In this document: positions 50,301 through 59,089 of the stretch, piece after piece
Layout of the letters: each line of letters starts with the position of its first letter
How positions within the stretch are numbered: position 1 is the first letter of the stretch
The notes under the pieces: model-generated
Databases searched by the model: none
Seen by the model: only the letters and a program-made list of their open reading frames with translations
What the model was told of the DNA's origin: nothing
Assembly: GCA_026874595.1 (NCBI GenBank)
Contig: CM049310.1
Coordinates: 84,667,056 to 84,731,055, forward strand
Length of the DNA stretch: 64,000 bases
Direction of reading: 5' to 3'
DNA from: Sipunculus nudus
Taxonomy: Eukaryota; Annelida; Sipuncula; Golfingiida; Sipunculidae
Made by a program: the position numbers and the translations under genes

Positions 50301-50605
50301 TGCCAAAAATCATGACCATCAGTGATGTTGTTATTGAGATATTGAAGTTTTTGTATGAAATTTTTGTCTTTTCTGGGGGGTACTTTGGGGCCCCATAGCT
50401 CGAAGGATATGGGTAACAGAGACCTAATTTCTGGTTTCCAAGGAGATTTTTCATGGACCTCTCAGAATCCCAAGTTACCGGGTTCTAGGTCCAGGGGTTA
50501 CGATTTGTGCCTGGTTAACAGATGGACAGATGGACAGACAGACGACGGACAAAGAGTGCATGATCGCTATAGCTCAGATGACTGAAAGTCATCTGAGCTA
50601 AAAAA
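47380..50605. repeat. nine-copy array with two palindromes per about 280-bp unit, plus hairpin tail
   Basis: Units repeat GTAGGTGGCGCCACCTGTCAT and, half a unit later, CAGGTGGC(G/C)CC(A/T)CCA before TTTTGTGTATG, from 47,389 to about 49,850. The block then runs into a segment with GGGGCCCCATAGCTC duplicated near 50,050 and 50,390, a GGACAGA tail, and a 13-bp perfect inverted repeat AGCTCAGATGACT/AGTCATCTGAGCT at 50,571 to 50,599. It fills most of the intron between LDLa modules 7 and 8. Confidence 0.9.
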
Positions 50606-50937
50606 TCAAATTATAAAAATTATTATATAAAAGATAAAATGATGGGAACCCAAGGGAGGTTCAATTCATCATCCTTACTAACTGATATCAGTGCTTTTAC
50701 AAGTGCTGGCGCCTACCAGTACAGATTTTAACTAAAGCATCAGCTGAACCATAAATGATCCACAATCACTACACTGTTCCAAAATAAGAGTATTAGCGGA
50801 AGAAATCAATTGAAAAAAAGGCAAGACTAGAAAATAGGATGTTTTTATCACTGGTATAAAATGAACCTAAGTTCTGACTTCTGTGGAACCAAAAAAGGAT
50901 GTTATAAAAAGATATAAAAGGTGAAGTATACACTGAC

Positions 50938-51093
50938 ATGGGGGAGCAGGCGTTGATGGTGGTGACGTTGAGCAGAGTAACGCAGCTTCATCTGACCCGT
51001 CTCTGCAATCTTTCTCATCGTCACAGGTCCATGTGGCAGGCACACAGTCAGGTCCCGTGGCACACTTAAAGTGGTGAGGCAGGCAGGTAATAT
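50938..51093 (-). CDS. LRP-like receptor: LDLa module 7 with proline-rich spacer
   Basis: The acceptor is GTTGACAG; the donor is chosen as CCAT/GTCAGT because only that gives the phase 1 required by the next exon. The frame reads NITCLPHHFKCATGPDCVPAT, then WTCDDEKDCRDGSDEAALLC, followed by the spacer STSPPSTPAPP. The Ser/Thr/Pro spacer between modules 7 and 8 is likely flexible and could be O-glycosylated (inference). Confidence 0.93.
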
Positions 51094-52081
51094 CTGTCAA
51101 CAAAACAAACAATCTTACAACACACATTGTTAAATAATTATTATATCATATCTTACCCTTCTGCTAGAGGTAATTTCTATTCAAAACAAAACTCTTCCAA
51201 TTAGGCAGTGTGGGACAGCCGGGACTAACTTGTCTCAACTGTCAAACTTTAAAATTAAAATTTGTTACATTTCAAGGAAACACTTGTTTACATTTAAGAT
51301 GTGCATACAAAATATTACTTATTCCTTTAAGTCCTTAACATAAAAACGTCCCTGTGTATGTAATATGCCTTAAAACAATTCTTATCTAACATATCTGAAT
51401 GGACTACATTAATTACCCTCTTCACAACATTTACACCTACGTCAGCTGTGTACATAAAAGCTCACATATATTGTGGGCTGTAGTATCCAAAAGCCTACAA
51501 ACCCTAACCAGCAAAGTTGTATTTTTGTGCGTGAAATTCTGCCCACTTCATGTGTAACTTAAGTTGCACATCATTTGATAACAACAGCACTGAAATCTAC
51601 TGCCTTTCCTTCACACTAAATTAATTGGGGAACACAGGTATGCTCCTGATCGAGGCTGTCTATAACTTGCAGCATTAATTATAATAAATTATAATACATA
51701 TTCTGGTAATCAGGTAGATTCCACGGTTTTCTGTATATTAAGCAATAAATAAAGATTCAGCCTTACATCAAGATTCTATTTATGTAATACCTGTTATGTA
51801 ACCCTGGTGGGATGAAAAACATGAATCATTATGCATTCAACAAGAGGCTGAAAAACTTGAAAAAAGTCCTAAGCTTAAACTTAATGGAGAGAAAACATGT
51901 CTAAGGCCTTCAACAGGCAAGTAAACTCTAATTGATGGTGGTGGCATTCAGCCTTTGTCACAGAACTCCTCTGCGGCTTCAGAAATGCTGCTTTTTGTTT
52001 TTGACCTGCTTGGAAAGATACCAAGAGTGTCCTAAGGGGGTTCTACTCCCAGGTAGACGTTGCCTTGTTTCATACACTTAC
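51094..52081. other. intron between LDLa modules 6 and 7
   Basis: No repeat or coding segment was recognised in this AT-rich intron. Confidence 0.6.
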
Positions 52082-52231
52082 TACGGTCAGGGCAGTTGAG
52101 TTCATCCTCCCCTCCGTCACATTCTTCTGAGCCATCACACACCCAGGATTGTGGGATACAGCTGCTTCCCGGACACCTGAACGCATTAAATGAACATTCT
52201 TCTGTTGCTTCTTGTGGGGCCCGTGTTCCTC
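52082..52231 (-). CDS. LRP-like receptor: LDLa module 6
   Basis: The acceptor is ATTGATAG and the donor CGTA/GTAAGT; 150 bases, phase 1 at both ends. A 13-residue lead [13 protein letters not shown] precedes [20 protein letters not shown] and [16 protein letters not shown]. The ligand-docking Trp is present, and the calcium site is G-E-D-E-L instead of G-S-D-E. Confidence 0.95.
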
Positions 52232-52834
52232 CTATCAATAACAAAATCTTTACACCTGTATGGCCTCCTAGATCTCCATTTCAATTCATGTTTGACTTAA
52301 TGTTTTTTACAGTATTATTTTACTGAATCTACAAAAATCTTATATCTCCACCAAGTGGCAATGTATAATATTTTTCCCTTAGTCTGTTATTTGGTTTGTC
52401 TGTTTGCAAAATTATGCAAAAAGTTAATAGCATATCTTTACAAAATTTTATTGAGGGCTAGGGTTAACCCAATAATAAATTTTAAAGGTAATTTAAATAA
52501 CTGTTAGTTTTTCATTCAAACATTTCAATACCACTGAAATGTGTGGTTATTCATTTGTCAGGGTTGAGAGCCAGATCAGTTTATTGGTATTAAGGGTGGC
52601 TTTGTTCTAGAGGTGACCTGTGACGAAGTTGTTAAACTGTGGGATATAGCTGTGTACACACAAAAGTTTGAATTATTCATGTTGGTTCCAAGTACAACCT
52701 CAATTTCATTTTACTCTTAACAGGAGAAATATCTGAAATAAAATGCAAGTTATATGGATGATGAAATCTAATATAAGGTTAAATTACCTTTCATCAACTT
52801 GCATGCATACCACAGATAGTCAAGGACTACTCAC

Positions 52835-52960
52835 CACAAACAGCGAGGGACTCGTCAGATCCATCAGGACAGTCTGCTGCTCCATCACACAGGAGTGTCT
52901 TGGCGACACAAAGTTTGCGAGCATCATGACACTGCCACTCTGTGCTGCTGCAGGTGGCAA
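52835..52960 (-). CDS. LRP-like receptor: LDLa module 5
   Basis: The acceptor is TTTATTAG and the donor TGTG/GTGAGT; 126 bases, phase 1 at both ends. It reads CSSTEWQCHDARKLCVAKTLLC, with the calcium site CDGAADCPDGSDES complete, and ends AVC. This is a single-module, phase-symmetric exon of the kind shuffled during LRP evolution. Confidence 0.95.
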
Positions 52961-53332
52961 CTAATAAAACAGAAAAACTAAGAATTTTAGTAAACGGCAC
53001 AAAGGTGCCCACTGATGAAAGACTAACTTGAGATCACATAAAACAGTGCCATATAAGGAATAAAATAAAATCCCATATATAACGTTAAAACTTTCTTACA
53101 AAACTGAAAGACACTAGAAATTTTTAAATTAAGTTTTTAATGCACTCGCCTTAAAGTATCAAATTTTTTTTTAAGTTAAACATTTTAATTAATATTCTAA
53201 ATTTATAATGTTCACTTCTCTAAAGTTTGTACTCAAATATTTTCTTAACTCATGAATTGAAAATATCTATCAATAAAACTTTTGACAATGTTTTCCAATC
53301 TTGATGGAGACATTTTTTTTTGGCACACCTAC

Positions 53333-53560
53333 CACAGTTATCCTCCTCCTCGCCCTCAGAACAGTCGATCACGCCGTTACACACCCAGGATGATGGGATG
53401 CATCGCTTGTTCTTACACTGGTAATGATTGGCTGGACACTTGTTGTTTTCACAGTTCTTCTCGTCAGTCTCATCGTCGCAATCCGAGAACCCATCGCACC
53501 GTTTATGAAAATCGACACAGATGTTATCACAAAAGAACTCATCTTCTTTGCAACTGTTCT
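53333..53560 (-). CDS. LRP-like receptor: LDLa modules 3 and 4
   Basis: The acceptor is GTTACAG and the donor TGTG/GTAGGT; 228 bases, phase 1 at both ends. Module 3 reads CKEDEFFCDNICVDFHKRC with CDDETDEKNC. Module 4 reads CPANHYQCKNKRCIPSSWVC, then NGVIDCSEGEEEDNC. Module 4 has Asn where the first calcium ligand is usually Asp, but keeps the Trp two residues before its fourth cysteine, the position used to dock ligand lysines in LDL-receptor modules (family knowledge). Confidence 0.96.
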
Positions 53561-54517
53561 CTGTAACAGGACAAACATAATGATTAAACCAAAAAAATCC
53601 CTGTGTATTGATTATAGTGCAAAATATACAATATCCTAACTGATAACAACCTACAGGTCAAGTAGTTGTGTTAAAATATCAATGTTAGACATTCATGTAC
53701 TTGTGCTGATAGTTCAGATTCTTGTCCAAGCTAAATGCTCAAACTAAGCCCCACCAACAGTTAATTTTACGACAGAATTATGAAATGTAGCATGCTAGCA
53801 TGCTTTTCCTTCCAACAGCAATACCATGGATGCTGGGGTTGGGGGTTGCAGGCCCGTCAGTGTCCAGTTCTGGACTAACATTGTATCAGTAATGTCTGAT
53901 ATCCCTATATCAATACACTGACAATATTTGATAGTCATATCCAGATAGACTTTCAACGTACAGCTGGAGTGTCGCATCTGATAGTGAGGCACGTATGGTG
54001 GAAACAGTATATTGGTTAGAAATACTTTCAAATCTTCGTGATTTGATAATATTCAAATGATTAAACCAATAGAAAGGATTATTTCAGATGTATTATAAAT
54101 TATCACTACAACAAAGTCAACAGTGGTGAAATTTATTTATGGTTTGGAAAAAGTTGTTTTTTTTTGGGGGGGGGGGGGATTTGGTAATTTCTCTTTTAAC
54201 AAAGAACATATACTGGATTGAAATTGAAAATATATCAATTATTGCATCAACTATCAAAATGCAAGCACAGAATGACACAATGCATCAATCTGTGAAACAT
54301 TTTAACATTACAGACCAACCGACCCACATACCTAAGTTCATAGCATACCAGTTGTCTTAATTATGATTCTGGTTATCAAGAGCAATTCAGTAGTGAACCT
54401 ATTAATGAACAGCTGTGAACAACACATTTGGTTGTTGCAGCATTGTGGTCATGTAATTTGTGTGTAGGGTAACTGTTACTTACAAATTATACTAATCATA
54501 CAAATTATCAGGGCAAC

Positions 54518-54769
54518 TACAGTGAAACCTGTGTTATAAAACCAACCAATGGACTGGAAAGAAGTGGTCTTTATTCAGTTGGTCTTATTAGAGGGGTCAG
54601 TTATAACCAATCTAAATGCCAACAGTGGTCTTACAGACAGGTGGTCTTTAAAGACAGGTGGTTTTATAAGATAGGTTGTCTTAATAGACAGGTGGTCTTA
54701 ATAGACGGGTGGTCTTAATAGACAGGTGGTCTTATAAGACAGGTGGTCTTACAGACAGGTTCCACTGTA
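54518..54769. mobile_element. MITE of the ACAGTG-GTGGTC family next to a splice donor
   Basis: Inverted ends TACAGTGAAACCTGT and ACAGGTTCCACTGTA differ by one base. Inside are about eight imperfect GACAGGTGGTCTTAATA units. It ends 28 bases from the donor of the LDLa 1-2 exon. Confidence 0.88.
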
Positions 54770-54797
54770 CCACTTTTCATCTGATTCGTATTCATAC

Positions 54798-55028
54798 CAC
54801 AGTCTGTTTCATCTTCCCCTTCCCAGCAGTCCTCAGCACCATCACATCGCAGCTGACCTGCAATACACTTCCCCGAGTGACAACGAAACTCATCTGGTCT
54901 GCATGAGACTTTGTCACAGCCTCGCTCGTCAGACTTGTCATCACAGTCAGGAAACGCGTCACAAACACGATCACGCCTGATACAAAAGTCAACGTCACAA
55001 AGGAACTCATCATCAGGGCACTGGATAC
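54798..55028 (-). CDS. LRP-like receptor: LDLa modules 1 and 2
   Basis: The acceptor is TTTTCAG and the donor TGTG/GTATGA; the 231 bases are phase 1 at both ends. Two six-cysteine modules are visible: CPDDEFLCDVDFCIRRDRVC with CDDKSDERGC, then CRPDEFRCHSGKCIAGQLRC with CWEGEDETDC. The acidic D-x-S-D-E calcium site is intact in the first and altered to G-E-D-E in the second. A MITE begins only about 28 bases beyond the donor. Confidence 0.96.
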
Positions 55029-55219
55029 CTGAAAACATAAAACAAATCCATTTGGTATCAGGAATGCAGGCCTCTGACATAGCTGATACTTTGCAACCTA
55101 AGTTTTCATTTATTTATTGACCCCATACATTTTTTCCTGGTTCACTGGTGCCAAAGTTCCCCAACCAGTACTGTATTACTTATTTGGCCCATATTCCCCA
55201 TATTTAATCATGCATATGT

Positions 55220-55410
55220 GACTCATCATTTGTGAATATTTCTGGAAATTCTTCCTGGATCCTAATCTTGAACCAGACCCACACCAAAATTAAATTGTTA
55301 TTCATTCCCAATGTGTTCTGAAAATTTCATGGGATTCCGTGTGTGTGATTCTATGGTTACACACACATGAATGGGAATGAACACATACCCGCCTGGCCAA
55401 GGCAAAGAGT
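55220..55410 (-). repeat. inverted copy of the GGTATGTGTTCAT repeat
   Basis: On the minus strand it reads GCCAGGCGGGTATGTGTTCAT, then AATTTTCAGAACACATT and TTGGTGTGGGTCTGG, matching the copies at 8,372 and 58,490. It lies in the intron between the EGF exon and the first LDLa exon. Confidence 0.75.
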
Positions 55411-56547
55411 GGGCACATAAAGACAATAGTCACATTGTTAGGAGATCAAGTAGCACCATGGCTGCTTTAAGTTGCCCATTCACCAATCTTTTGAAAAAGA
55501 ATTTATGTGATTTCCCGCTTCCTCTGGGTATATATTAATGATCTATGGGTTATTTTGGTTGTGAAGAGTTCTTATAAGGCCTTCATGAAGGATGTATGAA
55601 CTTGTTTATCAACAAAATGTTTGTAAACACAGCAATGTTGACAAATTGGAAAAAACATGTAATCACAGGTGGAAGGTTGCATATGTGCGGAGTTAGAAAA
55701 GTCACTTTTGCAAAACACCATTTGCAAAGCTCTTGCTAATCTGACTTGCTGCAAGATCCTCTTGTTGAATTAGTTTTGATTTTTTTGGCGGGCCCCTACA
55801 TAATTCACATTGTTAAAAACAAAACAAGTGGCCTGTGTGTGGTGGTATCCATGTTTTTCTTGCTTATTTTTTATTGAAGGTCCAAGCGGTTACCTTTAGT
55901 TTATAAAGGTCAGATAGGTGACTGTGCCCCTTTAAATAAAGTCTTTCAGCAGCATCTGAGGTGACTCAGAAATCCCACTCTGACATGAAATTCTCAGCAG
56001 TGCATTTGGCAGTGGTGGACCCAGACTAGTGAATAAGCGCTTGATGGCTCTCAATTTGGAGCCATTGAAGTCATCCCTGGCTAAGCATGAGGTGCACAGA
56101 CTAAGGAAGCCAGCTTTTTCCTGGACCTGTATGTCTGAAATTGTCCTTCCAGAATGCACTGAAGTTAGCAGATATTGATAATACCAGGATAGTTTACCCT
56201 GCTATAGTTTTGTGTTCTTGGTGTAGTGTCTGTTAGTCCACACCTTCCTAGTCATGACTTATAATTAGCATTATGCTTATTGATTTGAGCATTGGGGGAC
56301 AAGTGTGTAAATAATATAATACAAGCATGATCACAGCTGTCAGAGATCTAAACAGCACTTAAATGGAAATGTTGGAATTATTTTCAACAAAAATTATCAC
56401 AGATTTGCTTACAATATACAAGCCACTAATTCCGCTGGCAAACATTTGAGCTAGATTGTGGTCTAGTTGAGATAAAAGTGACAAATGTGTCATTGTTAAA
56501 TTTACAATAACATTAATTTTACAGATGGTTATGATTTGCACACTCAC

Positions 56548-56643
56548 TAATTGATGCATCAGGAAGACATATCTTCTTGTTGTCAGGTTTAGGAACACAC
56601 AATCTAGGGCACCCTCCATTATCCTCAGAGCAGGCATTTGTAC
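56548..56643 (-). CDS. LRP-like receptor: shortened EGF module after the first propeller
   Basis: The acceptor is CTGTCAG and the donor ATTA/GTGAGT (phase 1 in and out). The frame gives GTNACSEDNGGCPRLCV, then KKICLPDAS. The N-G-G-C-x-x-L-C core is diagnostic of LRP EGF modules, but only four cysteines are present. The C-x-C pair and final cysteine (positions 5 and 6) are missing before the next exon starts with an LDLa module. Either the module has degenerated or a small exon was missed. Confidence 0.85.
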
Positions 56644-56960
56644 CTGACAGACAGAAAACAAGAGAATACAGCTGAAGTGTGTGGCCATCCTACTTCATTT
56701 TCATTTTTTTAATAGTAAAAATAATAGATTTAGTGACAAATAAAATTAAACAAATGTGATATGAAACGTATAAATCAGATCCTGTTTTTTTACTCTGACA
56801 ACCATGACATCTGGTCCTTGGCAATTTTTATTTTTTTAATTTGGTGCCAAATGTTGCAATTTGCTTGCAAAACCTGACATAGATCTGGTGATTACCAAAA
56901 TCCTAGAGGTTACGAATGTAGCCTAAGATAGAGGTCTTTACCAGACAAATCCAGACAAAC

Positions 56961-57148
56961 CCTCTTTCTGCTGGCCTTGCTGGACTGACACAATCCCAAA
57001 CACCTTGCGGGATGATGGCCATAGTTGGATCTTGCCGATTTCACCAGATCCTGGGATATTTGTGTAATGTATCTCATTACTGCCATGTCCAGTCCAATAC
57101 AATGTTCCTTTATGAATGGCCATACTGTATATACCGAATCCCCAGTCC
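56961..57148 (-). CDS. LRP-like receptor: first propeller, last blades
   Basis: The acceptor is TTTACAG and the donor AGAGG/GTTTGT (phase 2 in, phase 1 out). The frame starts DWGFGIYSMAIHKGTLYWTG, with LYWTG in the blade position, and ends KVFGIVSVQQGQQKE, the closing strand that normally leads into an EGF module. The acceptor lies at the edge of a 33-bp tandem array that repeats this same splice site (see the repeat at 57,149 to 57,290). A different reading frame also runs through array and exon but is not the coding one, because it breaks the fit to both neighbours. Confidence 0.92.
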
Positions 57149-57290
57149 CTGTAAAGACAAAACGCACCAAATCACTCGTCTTTGTAAGGACAAAACATAT
57201 TAAATCCCTGACCTCTGTAGAGACAAATTGCACCAAATCCCTAGTCTTTGTTAGGACATAATGCATCAAATCCTCAGTCCCTGTAAAGAC
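57149..57290 (-). repeat. 33-bp tandem repeat containing the splice acceptor
   Basis: Four intronic 33-bp units plus a fifth that runs into the exon at 57,148. Units begin GTCTTTACAG or GTCCTTACAA and continue with a sequence resembling the exon start (GGACTGAGGATTTG against GGACTGGGGATTCG). Units 1, 3 and 5 keep a usable AG. Using units 1 or 3 as acceptor would reach a stop in the coding frame, so only the last is expected to work. Confidence 0.9.
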
Positions 57291-57881
57291 AAAATTGTAC
57301 CCCCTCCTACAGTCTTAGGCTTAATAAATCTAACACAACAGTCTTATCTATTTTCCTCCTTTCTTACTCAAGTTTGCCCATTCAGTTTTCATGACTAAGG
57401 CTATAACAATAATGTATCTTACAACACAGACAAGTAACGTGAAATACTGATAATGATTTGATACTCAGTATGATACACAAATGAAAATTTCCAATGGTGT
57501 TTCGCCTTAAATGCTTTACATGGTGCACTCAGTGACACAATGTGCCGGAGTGAAAAAGAACAGCATTATCATTCATGTGATGTCAGTGTGCTTAGTAACT
57601 AACCATCCCTAAATGACAACATTGTGAAAATAGTTACTCTGCAAGCTTAGTTGAGTTGAAAACATGCATGGCTGTTCAATAAAAATATTATGAACTGGCT
57701 GGGTTGGTACTGCCTACAGGTATTGCCGATGGGCCTCAGGCTGACATACCAACCTCAGGCCAATTACAAAGGCAATATAGAATAAGCTGGTTAATAACAC
57801 ATGTAAAGGTGCATGTGTGAGTCAGCCCTAGCTATGACTTGAAAAATGGCCAATAACCGGTAATTTATTTAAAATACATAC

Positions 57882-58091
57882 TGAGCCACAGTGCCTTTGT
57901 GCAAACCACTCAAATCTGAGGACTCGATTATGTTGTGGAAAGCATCTCCCCAGTACAGTCTGTCAGCTGAGTAGTCAACCACCAGACCAATAGGCTCCTT
58001 TATGTTGCTGACGATGTGCTGGCAGTTCTGTCCATCCATGTCACATGACATAATCCCTGTTGGTGTGCCGGTCACTGTGTAGAATAACATA
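57882..58091 (-). CDS. LRP-like receptor: first propeller, blades three and four
   Basis: A TTGTTGCAG acceptor and a CA/GTATGT donor bound 210 bases (phase 2 in and out). The frame carries MLFYTVTGTP, a degenerate blade motif with FYTV in place of YWTD, then GIMSCDMDGQNCQHIV, IGLVVDYSADRLYWGD and IESSDLSG. The second blade motif LYWGD is close to consensus. FYTV suggests that blade has drifted from the canonical motif. Confidence 0.93.
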
Positions 58092-58489
58092 CTGCAACAA
58101 AAATAACTGAAATGTAGACTGCGTATCCACTTTCAAGGATGTAGATGTTGATGAGGCTTAATTAACATGCACACAAAAAAATAGACTCTCCATGTGTGTG
58201 GTGCTGACTGCTGTCTGGTGTACAACTGCCAGCATGTTTAAGGCAAACCCCCTCTATTAACCCTAGGTATGGAAAAGCATATGGAAACATGCTCTGTAAA
58301 TTTGGAATAGGTGACACTCCTGAAAACTGAATTGACAAAAATGTACATGGAAACACTTCCACATTATGTTCATATGTGCACAGTCACCTTACCCCAACAA
58401 TGTCTACACAAGTGGACACATACCTGAAAATGGATATTTATGAGATTTCCTGGCATCTTTTCATTTTCCATCTACTTTTATTAGGTTTG

Positions 58490-58805
58490 TTGCCTCTGTC
58501 AGAAAGGTATGTGTTCACTGGGGTTCCTGTGTGTGTTTTGGTGTATTTGTTGTTCACAACATAACTCAGCCAATCATGAATGGATCTCAAGAAATTTTCA
58601 GGGCATTTCAGGAGTGGACTAAAAAAAAAGCAATTAGACTTTGGTGTGGATCCTACACATGATCCGGATTCAGTAAGGATGTCACCAAGGAATATTAGCT
58701 AATGAACAATGAGCAATGCACAAATGAACAAATGGGAATATGGGCAGAATAAATGAGTGCAAACACAGGGTGGAGGCTTGCATTCCTTTGAATACAGATT
58801 TCTAG
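58490..58805 (+). repeat. dispersed repeat of the GGTATGTGTTCA family
   Basis: It reads CAGAAAGGTATGTGTTCACTG, then AAATTTTCAGGGCATTTCAGG, TTGGTGTGGATCC and GCTTGCATTCCTTTGA. It lies in an intron of the first propeller. Confidence 0.75.
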
Positions 58806-58988
58806 CTGTATGTAAGATACTACAAGAAATCAGATGACAATGAAATTTTTTGGTTATCTGTACCTGAAAGAAAAATAAACGTAGATTATATAAACTTTGA
58901 GGATTTTTAGGTACTGATCCAGTGCTGGGGAGGTCTATGCTCTCCAACATTGAACTCAGACAGCTTTAGTGGAAAAATCTGAATATAC

Positions 58989-59089
58989 CTTTTCTGAGGA
59001 TGCAGTGCCACCATTCCTGGTTTTTGTTCTGGTTTGTTGATGATACTAGTCCTTTCCGTCCCATCTTCTTTGCAGACCATAATCAAGCT
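58989..59089 (-). CDS. LRP-like receptor: first propeller, strands between blades two and three
   Basis: A TTTTCAG acceptor and an AAAG/GTATAT donor bound 101 bases (phase 0 in, phase 2 out). The frame gives SLIMVCKEDGTERTSI, then PGMVALHPQKR. This matches the conserved I-x-V-x-x-x-D-G-x-x-R-x-x-I and P-x-x-x-A-x-x-P positions between blades. The phase links it exactly to the exons on both sides. Confidence 0.92.

Noticed and set aside
56910-57269. 119-codon minus-strand frame through the 33-bp array into the propeller exon
   Set aside because: Inside the exon it reads a different frame from the one encoding GTLYWTG and does not fit either neighbouring exon, so it is not the coding frame.
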